The notes beneath the pieces were generated by a model. That model made no database searches, was not told the origin of the DNA, and saw only the letters and a list, made by a program, of their open reading frames with translations. Source: Chloroflexota bacterium (lineage in GTDB: Bacteria > Chloroflexota > Dehalococcoidia > Lucifugimonadales > Lucifugimonadaceae). From it: DNA of 64,000 nucleotides. The DNA is taken from contig JAJCYY010000090.1 in assembly GCA_029262735.1 (NCBI GenBank), forward strand, positions 40,116 to 104,115, read 5' to 3'. The position numbers and the translations under genes are program-made. Positions 1 to 8,217 of this stretch are shown piece by piece (the first letter of the stretch is position 1; each line of letters opens with the position of its first letter).

Positions 1-2
1 CC

Positions 3-1943
3 GAAAAATCCTCAGAGGCCGTACTCGACAACAGACCCGCGCCCAGCCGAAACGCGCTCACCCGACACCTGACAGCCGCAGAAACGGCAGCCGACCGGCA
101 GCCTTTCCCGGCCGGTAGTAAGGGCACGGTCACACCCTCGAATCAAGTTCCGGAACCTGTCACTACTCAGCGTATTGCTGAACCAGTCCACGAAGATGCA
201 GCGACGGCTGAGACACTTCCGGAACTGGAACCGGCAAAAGAGCAGCAGCGGCCGAGCAAAACCACTGCGAAAAAGAGGTCGGTGCGAAAGAGCAGAAAAT
301 CCAGGAAACCCCGTAAGGCGGCGACCGCCAGCAAGCGAGATCCGAAACCGTCTACAGCAGAGCCTGGCGAGCGCGGCAACACGCTCGTGAATGCCGAGTT
401 GCGTCGGCAACCGACTGCAATCGCCCCGGTCGTTCCGACGCTGAAACCGGCTGAAGATCAGAGGAAGGTCGACACCGTACCAGCAGCAGCGATCGCACCC
501 GATCCTGCCTCAGTTAAGACCTCATCGACTGAGGCATCTCCGAGCAAATCACAACCTGTGGCAAAGCAGACGAAACCGAATCGAACGGCGTCGAAGAAGA
601 GTTCGCCGAAAGCATCCACAAAGTCGAAACCGTCCACCGCTCGAGTCAAAAAGCCGAAGACCGAAATAATTTCAGATCAACCCGGATTGAAAAAAGGGGC
701 TGGAACGCTCGTTGACGCGCTGCCAGGGACACTTCCGACCACTCTGGAAATCGTGGTCGCACCGGCGGAAAAGCCGAAAAACAAGTTTCCGTCTTCTCCG
801 ACACCAGAGCATGTCAAGCGCGAAGCAGGGCCGAAGGCACCGTTGCCAGTAAGTTCAAAACGGGCATCATCCGCAAAATCAGAAAAAGCCGCCTCAAAGC
901 CTGTCAAAAAGAGCCTCGCCGCTCAATCGCAAAAGCAAGAGAAAAGCAAAAAATCGCCGACTAGTCCCATCTCATTGCCACCTGCCAAGATAGATTCAAA
1001 GTCGGCAACGCTGACCGACAAGAGCCCGGCTTCACTGTCGCAGAAGCAAGAGAAGAGCAAGAAGTCGCCGACGGGCCCCATCTCAGTGCCGCCTGCCAAG
1101 ACAGATTCAAAGGCGTCAACGCCGGTCAAAAAGAGCCTGACAGTACCTTCCTCGAAGCGGGACAAAAGCAAACCAAGTTCATCGGCACCAACAGCACCTC
1201 CCGCGTCTCGACCGGTAGCTAAACCAGTTGCAAAAACTGATCCGAAACCCAAAAAGCTCAAGCAAAAAGATCCGGTAACCCAGTCGCCTAAACAAGACAA
1301 ACCCGAAAAGGCATCAGCGACTTCGCGTTCAACAACCTCAACATCGGTACCAGCAGCCAAAATAGAACAGAACGCGCAGCCGTCGAAGCAAAAGAGTGCT
1401 CCTGCGGCGTCTCTAAAGCCAGCAAAACGCAAGAGCCCACGAAAGCCGTCCACACCACCGGCGATTTCAACTTCAGTGACACCTGTCAAAGTGGCCAAGA
1501 GCGCGCAAAAGCCCGAGCGATCAAAGAGCACTCGACTTAAGATTCCCGCAGAGGCCGTTGCGAAATCAAGACCTGCTCGCAAGCCAAGAACTGCAACCGG
1601 CAAAGCCCGAAGAGGGCTGAGCGAACCTACCGCCAGAAAGCTACGGAAGCTCGCCAGTCAGCCAGTCGTTCAACCGAAAAAAGATCTGCTGAACAACATC
1701 GACGCCGCTGCAATTGCAGACCTCTTTGGGATTCACATCGACACCACTTCCGGCTCGGACCACACACGCCTCCTGTTCTTCGATGCGGCGCTTAAGGCGC
1801 AAAACGGAGACTGGACCGGCAGCCAGGAACGCCTTGAAGCGGCGCTCAAATCCGTCGGCAACTCGCCGCGGTCATGGGTCATGAGGTCGGCGATTGAGCA
1901 GGCGATCAAGATCAACGAGAGGTTGAACAGGCCTGCCGCGTAG
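3..1943 (+). CDS. Lys/Pro/Ala/Ser-rich tail protein, 5' end outside window
   Basis: The frame is open from base 3 with no stop, so the gene begins upstream of the window; 646 codons are visible. A GTG at 282 is an internal possibility but nothing favours it over read-through. Roughly 540 residues are low-complexity and highly basic (Lys, Pro, Ala, Ser, Thr), followed by a compact C-terminal domain of about 90 residues starting near the KKDLLNN motif, predicted helical from its Leu/Ala pattern and not recognised. A 37-codon unit around the QKQEKSKKSP motif is repeated in tandem at about 931 and 1042, with a weaker third copy after it. The composition resembles histone-H1-like or nucleoid-associated tails, but no DNA-binding domain is identifiable. 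Function unknown. Confidence 0.75.
   Translation, partial: EKSSEAVLDNRPAPSRNALTRHLTAAETAADRQPFPAGSKGTVTPSNQVPEPVTTQRIAEPVHEDAATAETLPELEPAKEQQRPSKTTAKKRSVRKSRKSRKPRKAATASKRDPKPSTAEPGERGNTLVNAELRRQPTAIAPVVPTLKPAEDQRKVDTVPAAAIAPDPASVKTSSTEASPSKSQPVAKQTKPNRTASKKSSPKASTKSKPSTARVKKPKTEIISDQPGLKKGAGTLVDALPGTLPTTLEIVVAPAEKPKNKFPSSPTPEHVKREAGPKAPLPVSSKRASSAKSEKAASKPVKKSLAAQSQKQEKSKKSPTSPISLPPAKIDSKSATLTDKSPASLSQKQEKSKKSPTGPISVPPAKTDSKASTPVKKSLTVPSSKRDKSKPSSSAPTAPPASRPVAKPVAKTDPKPKKLKQKDPVTQSPKQDKPEKASATSRSTTSTSVPAAKIEQNAQPSKQKSAPAASLKPAKRKSPRKPSTPPAISTSVTPVKVAKSAQKPERSKSTRLKIPAEAVAKSRPARKPRTATGKARRGLSEPTARKLRKLASQPVVQPKKDLLNNIDAAAIADLFGIHIDTTSGSDHTRLLFFDAALKAQNGDWTGSQERLEAALKSVGNSPRSWVMRSAIEQAIKINERLNRPAA
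931..1150 (+). repeat. Tandem 111-bp in-frame duplication inside the Lys-rich gene
   Basis: The segment starting with caaaagcaagagaaaagc (about 931) recurs 111 bases later (about 1042) as cagaagcaagagaagagc, giving two 37-residue protein repeats with the SQKQEKSKKSPT core and PPAK...DSK continuation. Most differences are at third codon positions, so the duplication looks old and kept under protein-level selection. Confidence 0.75.
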
Positions 1944-1964
1944 CCGCTAAGTCGGCCAGTCAGA

Positions 1965-2810
1965 TCAGTCGAGAAGCGTGCGCACCTGATCTCCGTGTGC
2001 ACCGAGCATGTTCAGCGCATTCTCTGACGTCCGCTCAGCTACCTCTTCGATCGAGATCCCGCGGACCTCAGACAGGCACTCTGCGACGCTCAACAGGTGC
2101 CGCGGCTCGGTCCATTTCATCCGGTCCTTTTTGAACGGCTGCGGGTACGAATCCGTCTCCAGGACGATCCTCTCCATTGGAAGCCACGCCGCAACCACCT
2201 GCAACCTCTTCAGCCGCAACAGTGGCCTTGCGAACGACACCATAAACCCCGCATCCAACACGGCTCCCGCTGTGGCGATGTCACCCTGGAAGTAGTGCGC
2301 CGCTCCGCCATTCGCACCGGCCGAGGTCTCCGCAATGATCCTCAGCGCAACAGGCCACGCTGACGCCGCGTCAAGATCGTCGCCCGGCTCTCGCACATGG
2401 AAGACGACGGGAAGCAGCTGCCGTTTCGCGATCTCGATCTGCTGCCGAAACGCCTCATCCTGCACATCCACCCACGGACGGCCCGATTCAGTCGGCCGGG
2501 CGAGCACGTGAGGTTGATGATCAATACCGACTTCACTCATCACAACGACGGCGTCCCGTGATGCCATCTCATCCAACCCCGTGAGGTCATCGTCAGTCAA
2601 CGGGCCGCTCAGGTCGGTCGGGTGAACGCCAACGCCTGCGAAAAGCATGGGATGCCGATCTGCCAGCTCGACGCAACGCACGCTGTCGTCCACCGTGACT
2701 CCGGCGGTGATGATTGCGCCGACACCAGCTTCCTCAGCACGAGAATGGATGCCCTCCAGCTCTTCTGGAGCGTGCTGCTGTATATGTGCATGAACATCGA
2801 TCAGCTTCAA
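1965..2810 (-). CDS. TatD-family metal-dependent hydrolase
   Basis: TatD-type amidohydrolase (281 aa), a presumed DNase or phosphodiesterase with a two-metal TIM barrel. Visible metal-site residues are the HxH of LIDVHAHI near the N-terminus, the Glu of SEVGID, the His of VVFHVREPGDD, the His of AHYFQGD and the Asp of LETDSYP. The start is taken as the TTG at 2810: the family normally begins right at this HxH strand, and this codon overlaps the TGA of the upstream flavodoxin gene (TTGA), implying translational coupling. A GGAGAG lies just upstream. The longer open frame from 2969 only reads antisense-type sequence inside the flavodoxin gene. Confidence 0.88.
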   Translation of the reverse strand: MKLIDVHAHIQQHAPEELEGIHSRAEEAGVGAIITAGVTVDDSVRCVELADRHPMLFAGVGVHPTDLSGPLTDDDLTGLDEMASRDAVVVMSEVGIDHQPHVLARPTESGRPWVDVQDEAFRQQIEIAKRQLLPVVFHVREPGDDLDAASAWPVALRIIAETSAGANGGAAHYFQGDIATAGAVLDAGFMVSFARPLLRLKRLQVVAAWLPMERIVLETDSYPQPFKKDRMKWTEPRHLLSVAECLSEVRGISIEEVAERTSENALNMLGAHGDQVRTLLD

Positions 2811-3370
2811 GTTGCCTGCTCTCCCGGCCTGGGCGCGGCATTTGTGCCGGTTTCGTTCAACGCATCGGCAAACAGCTCTCCAACGTGTTGTGCCCAGCTG
2901 CGAATCGCCTCCCACGACCGGTGGTCGCCCCGGGGCGTACCCGCCATCCTGTCCAGCAGCCGCAGGCAAAATGGCAGGTTGTCCCTGTCAAACGAACCGT
3001 GGAAAAGCGCCGTTGAGAGAGGGTTGAGACCCGGTGCGTGTTCGCGAAGAGTCTCAACGATCTCCTCGTGCTCACGGAGCGCCGATTTCGGGTTCTTCAC
3101 GCCAAGCATCCCGGTCGTGAACAGTGCTACCGGCATGGCAGACAGGCGCTCGGCATTGGCCATGACAAGCAGCACCGCGTCAGGCAGCCAGTTTCGCCCG
3201 TACGATGGCGCGCCGACGACCAGCGCATCGTACTTCGCCACCTGGATCTGGGGTCCTGCAACCAGCACGTCAACATCAAAGCCCGCGGCAGTCAGTTCAT
3301 CGCCAACCGCAGCGGCGACCTCGGCGGTTGAGCCGAACCTGCTCGCATATGTGACAAGAATCCGTGGCAC
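2807..3370 (-). CDS. Flavodoxin-domain protein (HemG-like family)
   Basis: Flavodoxin fold protein of 187 aa. The N-terminus MPRILVTYASRFGST is the FMN phosphate-binding loop (T-x-S-x-x-G-x-T type), and the later VVGAPSYG segment matches the second FMN loop. The C-terminal GDHRSWEAIRSWA motif is typical of the protoporphyrinogen-oxidase-like flavodoxin branch, which uses FMN and quinones. The extension after residue 170 is Ala/Pro-rich and probably disordered. It sits between a paralogue (3492-4004) and TatD and ends inside the TatD start codon. The exact substrate cannot be read from sequence. Confidence 0.85.
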   Translation of the reverse strand: MPRILVTYASRFGSTAEVAAAVGDELTAAGFDVDVLVAGPQIQVAKYDALVVGAPSYGRNWLPDAVLLVMANAERLSAMPVALFTTGMLGVKNPKSALREHEEIVETLREHAPGLNPLSTALFHGSFDRDNLPFCLRLLDRMAGTPRGDHRSWEAIRSWAQHVGELFADALNETGTNAAPRPGEQAT

Positions 3371-3491
3371 ATCGCCAGTCTACGGGTTGTGGGAGGAGGC
3401 AGCCGCGGCACGGCCAGCGCTACGAAGATTTTGCTCACCGGCAAGGCTAGAAACCCCGGTCCGGCCCGCGCCGACGCAGAAACTGTCGGCA

Positions 3492-4004
3492 TCAGGCAGC
3501 GAGTCGTTCCTGCAGACCCGTTGCCCAGGCGCGGACGGCGTCCCAGTCACGGTAGTCACCGGTCGGAGCGTTTTTCCGGTCCATCAGCTTGCGAGACACG
3601 AAATCGACCTTGTCCGGGTCGTACGCACCGGCAAAGATGGCATGCGAAACAGGCTTCATGCCGGGCGCACGAATACACGCAAGTTCGACTGCCCCCTCGT
3701 GCTCACCCTTTGCCCCGGCCATGTCGTGTGAAGGCAACATTCCGACGGTAAACACGGCAACTCGCTTGTTCATCAAGTCAAGCTCGTGAGCCTCGAAAAA
3801 CGTAAGTACATCTTCTCGAAGCGCACCACCATATATGGGTGAGCCCACGACGATGAGATCGTAGCCGGCAACGTGTTTCACAGATGTCGCCTCGCTCACC
3901 GAGGTTTCCAGGCCTGCGCCGCCCAGCGCCTCGCCAATCGCCTCTGCGATCTCCTTTGTCACGCCCGTCCGTGACGAATACGTTACGAGAACCGTGTGTG
4001 CCAT
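3492..4004 (-). CDS. Flavodoxin-domain protein, paralogue of the next gene
   Basis: A 170-aa flavodoxin of the same branch as 2807-3370. The FMN phosphate loop VTYSSRTGVTKE is at residues 6-17, the second loop VVGSPIYGG near 55, and the branch-specific GDYRDWDAVRAWA motif closes the protein. The two flavodoxins are separated by about 120 bp and share orientation, so a common transcript is likely. Upstream lies a 272-bp divergent promoter region shared with mannonate dehydratase. Role inferred: electron carrier or quinone-linked oxidoreductase; HemG activity is possible but not demonstrable here. Confidence 0.85.
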   Translation of the reverse strand: MAHTVLVTYSSRTGVTKEIAEAIGEALGGAGLETSVSEATSVKHVAGYDLIVVGSPIYGGALREDVLTFFEAHELDLMNKRVAVFTVGMLPSHDMAGAKGEHEGAVELACIRAPGMKPVSHAIFAGAYDPDKVDFVSRKLMDRKNAPTGDYRDWDAVRAWATGLQERLAA

Positions 4005-4276
4005 AACCGCCCCCCTTGTCCACCCATAATGGCTACAGTTTCACTCACCAGGTCAGCATCCGGCATCGTAGTAACTTCAATTGGTTCGGCTGGTAACTAC
4101 CATGTCGCAGTGTGATAGCAGTGGATCAGGTGGTGACGGATTTCTGATCAATCCGGTCAGTTGGCATGCAAGTGCCCGGTTGCTGATGTAACTTTGCGTT
4201 GCAACGGCTAGCGGCTGTATTCGCCTTCGGTCGCCAACCGACACGGCAACCAATCTCACGCGAACAGGAAAAAACC

Positions 4277-5257
4277 ATGAGAGCAGCATTTGGACAGTTC
4301 AGAGAAGCCACACCGGAGTTCCTGCGCTTCGCAGCCCAGTACGGCGTAACCGACGTCCTGCTCAACACTCCGAACCTGCCCGGCACAGGCGGAAAATGGG
4401 CGCTCTACGACCTCGTGAAGCTGCGTACAACGGTCGAAAGCTACGGCCTGAAGTTGTCCGCGCTCGAAAACGTGCCAACGCACTTCTACGATCACATCAT
4501 GCTGAATGGCCCGAAACGGGACGAGCAGATCGAGAACATGATCGAAACGGTGCGCAACATCGCACGCGCTGGCATCCCGATATTCGGCTACAACTGGATG
4601 CCATCTCACGTCTGGCGAACCACTCCCAGGCTGATCCGCGGCGGCGCCGTGGCTACCGCCTTCAACCTGAAGGAAGCGGAGAAGATGCCGCTAACCCACG
4701 ATCGCGAGTACACCGATGAGGAGATGTGGGAGAACCTTGAGCACTGGATCAAGATCATCACACCGATTGCCGAAGAAGAAAACATTCGACTTGGCATTCA
4801 CCCGTGCGACCCACCGGCTGACAAGCTCGGCGGCATTCCGCAGCTTTTCCGGTCATACGAAAACTACCGCAGGTATCTCGCGATCCATGAGTCGCCGAAC
4901 TGCGCGATCGAGTTCTGCCAGGGAACGATATCGGAGATGTCGGACTCAGCCGGCGACGCCCTGTACGAGTTCATCGATGAGATGGTGCGCAGAGACAAGG
5001 TGCTTTACGTCCACTTCAGGAACGTCTCGGCGCCCAACCCGAACGATTTCCACGAAGAGTTCATCAACACCGGCCACGTTGACATGTACCGGGCGATGAA
5101 GAGCTATCACGACGCCGGTTACAAGAGCTTCTTCATCGACGATCATGTGCCGCACACGCACCAGGACACGCAGTGGGGCCACCGCGGCCGAGCCTTCGCC
5201 AACGGCTACATCCAGGCCATGATCGAAGCGGTGACAAAGCAGGCTGCCGGGAAGTAG
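4277..5257 (+). CDS. uxuA: Mannonate dehydratase-like TIM-barrel enzyme
   Basis: UxuA-family protein (326 aa) related to D-mannonate dehydratase, which converts D-mannonate to 2-keto-3-deoxygluconate in hexuronate breakdown. Seen: FGYNWMPSHVWRTT, the IHPCDPP strand carrying a His metal ligand, the Cys of EFCQGTISEM, HFRNVSAP and FIDDHVPH near the end, in family order. It is shorter than the E. coli enzyme (about 394 aa). The ATG at 4277 follows an AGGA about 8 bases upstream; the frame opens earlier at 4199 but without family similarity. No other uronate genes are adjacent, so the substrate may be a different acid sugar. Confidence 0.85.
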   Translation: MRAAFGQFREATPEFLRFAAQYGVTDVLLNTPNLPGTGGKWALYDLVKLRTTVESYGLKLSALENVPTHFYDHIMLNGPKRDEQIENMIETVRNIARAGIPIFGYNWMPSHVWRTTPRLIRGGAVATAFNLKEAEKMPLTHDREYTDEEMWENLEHWIKIITPIAEEENIRLGIHPCDPPADKLGGIPQLFRSYENYRRYLAIHESPNCAIEFCQGTISEMSDSAGDALYEFIDEMVRRDKVLYVHFRNVSAPNPNDFHEEFINTGHVDMYRAMKSYHDAGYKSFFIDDHVPHTHQDTQWGHRGRAFANGYIQAMIEAVTKQAAGK

Positions 5258-5337
5258 GGGAGGGGATCTTTTTGTAGTGGCGCGTCGGCTCCGCTGGAAC
5301 CCGGCTGCGCTCGGTCCGCAAAGCGGACGCCTGCCGT

Positions 5338-5414
5338 GTCATCCCGACCGCAGCGGAGGGATCTTACCGTCCGTCTAAGGTCACCGGGAGATTCTGAATC
5401 AAGTTCAGAATGAC
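5338..5414 (+). repeat. Palindromic intergenic repeat, family A (77 bp)
   Basis: Begins GTCATCCCGACCGCAGCGG and ends TTCAGAATGAC. The first 25 bases fold as ATCCC...GGGAT, the last 25 as TTCTGAA...TTCAGAA, and the outer ends (GTCAT / ATGAC) are inverted, like a miniature transposon or REP element. It supplies the stop codon and last codons of the minus-strand hydrolase that ends at 5405. About 88% identical by eye to the copy at 10851. Confidence 0.85.
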
Positions 5415-6511
5415 AATTTTCCCTCCCCGCCGCACAACGCCGCTGCGGCGATGTTCCCGCATGCCTTCAGCGTGTCACCTTCGTCGTCTAGCTGACCGTT
5501 CGTGAGAAGAACGAACACTGTCCCCGTTTCAGGGTCTGCCCACGCCACCGTTCCGTCACCACCGGCATGGCCGAAAGCACCCGGCGGGACAGCCGATCCG
5601 TACCAGCCGCCGTCGCCGAGACGCTGGATTCGCCAGCCAAAACCCCAGCCCTCCCGAAGGCGCGCAGCCACCGACAATCCCGGAAGCGCGGAAATGTGAT
5701 CTTGAAGCAACAACCGCACCGTGCCCTGCTCCAATACCCTTTCGCCCGACGATGAAACTCCCCCATCCAGCATCATCTGCAGCAGGCGGGCGATGTCGGC
5801 CGTGGTCGAATGAACCCCCGCCCACGGTCCTCCGAAATCTCGCCAGTACGCACTGTTGTGGTCCCAGTGCCCGGTTACTTCGGGATTCTTCTCCTTCGAC
5901 GCAATGCCGCGGTCGTTGAACTCGCTTTTCCAACCGAGATGCGTCGAAGTCATGCCGGTGGGACCGAACAGCTCTTCGGCCAGGTAATCTCGGAAAGGCT
6001 TCCCCGTTACCCTCTCGGCCACTTCGCCCAGCATCAGGATTCCGGAACTCTGGTAGCGAATATCGGTGCCCGGCTTGAACAGCAGCCTGGCACGGCAAGC
6101 CGCGGCGACAAACTCGCTCAACGGGGCGTTCTGCTTCCGGAGGTCAATGTTCCCCGGCACCATGTCTGGCAGCCCGCTGGTGTGCGTGAAGCAATGGCGA
6201 AGAGTCACCCTGTCCTTGCCATACAGCCCAAACTCCGGCACGTACTCCGTGACCGGATCATCAGCGTCTATCAGCCCTCGTTCGATCAGCTTCCCAACGC
6301 CGCTTGCGGACATCGGTTTGCTGATCGACGCTATGTGGTAAACGCTATCGGTGCTGGCCGACGACGAGTCGAGAGAGAAATCGCGGCGTCCGCCTGCCCA
6401 GTCGAGCAGCACCTCGCCTCGCCGCTCGATCCTGATCGCAGCAGCGCTCATTGCATTGGCGTCGATCCTGTTCTCCAGGCGACGAACGATCAGCTCCTGA
6501 AACTCGCTCAC
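5405..6511 (-). CDS. Serine beta-lactamase-like hydrolase/esterase
   Basis: Class C beta-lactamase/penicillin-binding-protein fold (368 aa), the group that includes EstB-type esterases and D-aminopeptidases. The nucleophile motif S-x-x-K is SISK in HIASISKPM, the Y-x-S/N motif is YQSSG, and the KTG-equivalent is the H-x-G of FGHAGGDG. FTHTSGLPDM is the usual conserved block. No clear signal peptide, so it is probably cytoplasmic and more likely an esterase than a resistance enzyme. Its last codons and TGA lie inside the repeat at 5338-5414, so the natural C-terminus was probably altered by repeat insertion. Confidence 0.9.
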   Translation of the reverse strand: MSEFQELIVRRLENRIDANAMSAAAIRIERRGEVLLDWAGGRRDFSLDSSSASTDSVYHIASISKPMSASGVGKLIERGLIDADDPVTEYVPEFGLYGKDRVTLRHCFTHTSGLPDMVPGNIDLRKQNAPLSEFVAAACRARLLFKPGTDIRYQSSGILMLGEVAERVTGKPFRDYLAEELFGPTGMTSTHLGWKSEFNDRGIASKEKNPEVTGHWDHNSAYWRDFGGPWAGVHSTTADIARLLQMMLDGGVSSSGERVLEQGTVRLLLQDHISALPGLSVAARLREGWGFGWRIQRLGDGGWYGSAVPPGAFGHAGGDGTVAWADPETGTVFVLLTNGQLDDEGDTLKACGNIAAAALCGGEGKLSF

Positions 6512-6844
6512 GGTTTCTCCATTCGTTTAGTGCAGCCGGTTGCGCCAGAGTAGGCGCCAATCTAGCACAGGTCGCAGTTGTATCCGGGCTCGAATCCGTG
6601 CCTTGATTGTCGGCCAGTTGTCTGCGCGACTCCGGGGATCTCGACTCAATCGCCCTCGGCACATCAGTTACGTTGACGATCTGATAGCTTAGGCTTCCTC
6701 ACGAATCTCACGGCGCGATTCCTGGCGGAGTACTTGTGATCGTGAATTGGACTGGCACGCTGCCGTTCTTATTTGCACCGGCCCAGAGCGTCCATAGTTC
6801 ACTCAGCCTCCGACTCACTCCACGTCAGGGCACGGGCAGCAGGC
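6512..6844. other. Intergenic region, divergent promoters expected
   Basis: This 333-bp gap separates the minus-strand hydrolase from the plus-strand aldo/keto reductase and should hold both promoters. No convincing gene, RNA or copy of the local repeats was seen. Confidence 0.5.
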
Positions 6845-7834
6845 ATGACCGCACTAGAATCAAGAACCTTTGGGCCAACACACCGCACCGTGTCTCGACT
6901 CGGCTTTGGCGGCGCACCTACCGGCCACACCAACTACCTCGAACCCTATTCGCCGGAGCGTCCCGACCAGCGCGAACTGGCGAAGGCGGCAATTGAGCAC
7001 GCTGCCAATTCCGGCATCACCTACTTCGACACCGCGGCCGCCTACGGGAACGGCGAAGGCGAGCGCATGTATGGCGAGGCACTGGAAGGACGGGTGACGA
7101 GGCCGGTCGACGTGTTGCACGCAGAAGCTCCGATTCCCGACACCGACGCCAGCACCGTTGGCAATGGAAGCCAGCCTTCAGCGAGCCAAGGATGGCAGCC
7201 TCCCAATGAGCTGCAGAGCCAATCTCACCTGTTTCTCGCCACCAAAGTCTCACCCTCGGAACCCGACACACGCGGCTCGGTGGAGCGCTCGCTACGCAAC
7301 CTGCGGGTCGACCGAATCGATCTCGTGCAGATCCACGGTGGCTCCTATACGGATGCCGATGAGCACACCGTGATGCGCCCCAGAGGCATGCTCGAGATCC
7401 TGGAAAAGGCCCGTGACGAAGGCCTCGTCCGTCACATCGGCTTCAGCACGGAGGACCAGAACGCGGCAGTCTATCGATTCATCGAATCCGGCCGCTTCGA
7501 GGTGATGCAGATCCAGTACAACCTGCTTTTCCAGCATCCATACTCGCTCGACCGTCCTTTCGGCAGTATGATCGCCGCTCACGAAGCCGGAATGGGCATT
7601 GTCACAATGCGCTCTCTCACAGGAGACATCTTCCAACGCTGGATGTCAGCCATCCGGCCTGACGACCACTTCGACTACTCTGCCGCGCTTCTGCAGTTCA
7701 CCCTCTCGAATCCACTCATAGACGTCGCCCTCGCTGGGATGCGGACGCCCGAAGAGGTCGACCGCAATCTCGCAGTACTGAACGACACATCAGGTCGAGT
7801 TGATATGGAAAAACTGCACCGGAAGTTTGTCTGA
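6845..7834 (+). CDS. Aldo/keto reductase
   Basis: NAD(P)H-dependent aldo/keto reductase (329 aa from ATG 6845, where similarity begins at LESRTFGPTHRTVSRLGFGG). The catalytic tetrad is visible: Asp of YFDTAAAYG, Tyr four residues later, Lys of FLATKVSPS and His of VQIHGG. Between the Tyr and Lys strands there is a poorly conserved Gln/Ser/Pro-rich insertion of about 35 residues where the family normally has a short loop; it contains SQPSASQGWQPP and could narrow or cover the active site. Closest functional types are sugar or D-threo-aldose dehydrogenase-like AKRs, but the substrate is unknown. Confidence 0.88.
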   Translation: MTALESRTFGPTHRTVSRLGFGGAPTGHTNYLEPYSPERPDQRELAKAAIEHAANSGITYFDTAAAYGNGEGERMYGEALEGRVTRPVDVLHAEAPIPDTDASTVGNGSQPSASQGWQPPNELQSQSHLFLATKVSPSEPDTRGSVERSLRNLRVDRIDLVQIHGGSYTDADEHTVMRPRGMLEILEKARDEGLVRHIGFSTEDQNAAVYRFIESGRFEVMQIQYNLLFQHPYSLDRPFGSMIAAHEAGMGIVTMRSLTGDIFQRWMSAIRPDDHFDYSAALLQFTLSNPLIDVALAGMRTPEEVDRNLAVLNDTSGRVDMEKLHRKFV

Positions 7835-8217
7835 CCCGGAAGTTCGGTGCCGGTCATTGTCCCGAGTCATAGATGCCCGCTTGCGCGAGTGCCCGTTTCC
7901 GAGCGAGAGTGTTCCCGGCTGTCTTACTAGCCCCCGAACCTGGGAGAGGGGACTTGGCGATGATTTCAACAGAGCCAACGCCATCCTGAGTTTGTCGAAG
8001 GGTCACGTTCAGAATGACAACCATCGGCGACTCAGTTCATGAGCACAGTGCACCTGGTCTGTACAGGATCCTGAGCCATCGGACTCGGTGTCTGCTCCAG
8101 CGTTCAGTTTGCTAAATGTGCCAGTGATCTCACGGATAGCGGCGTGTGGCTGGAGCGCCTGTTGTGGTGGCGGCACGACCCCATTCAGCCGGAACCTCCC
8201 GCATCTACAGTTCAAGT
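7835..8217. other. Intergenic region with a partial family A repeat
   Basis: A 383-bp gap. Bases 7981-8018 read ccatcctgagtttgtcgaag... and end agaatgac, a short family A copy with the TCCTGAG...GAAGG half and the typical AGAATGAC end. Just before it, around 7940, is a GGGAGAGGGG remnant of the family B type. No gene was found. Confidence 0.6.

Noticed and set aside
923..1603. Long minus-strand frame opposite the Lys-rich gene
   Set aside because: It is the mirror of the low-complexity sense gene (Val/Gly/Phe-rich antisense of Lys/Pro/Ala codons) and has no family similarity.
6578..6610. GGGCTCGAATCCGTGCC, also tRNA-like
   Set aside because: No cloverleaf can be built on either strand within 90 bases.
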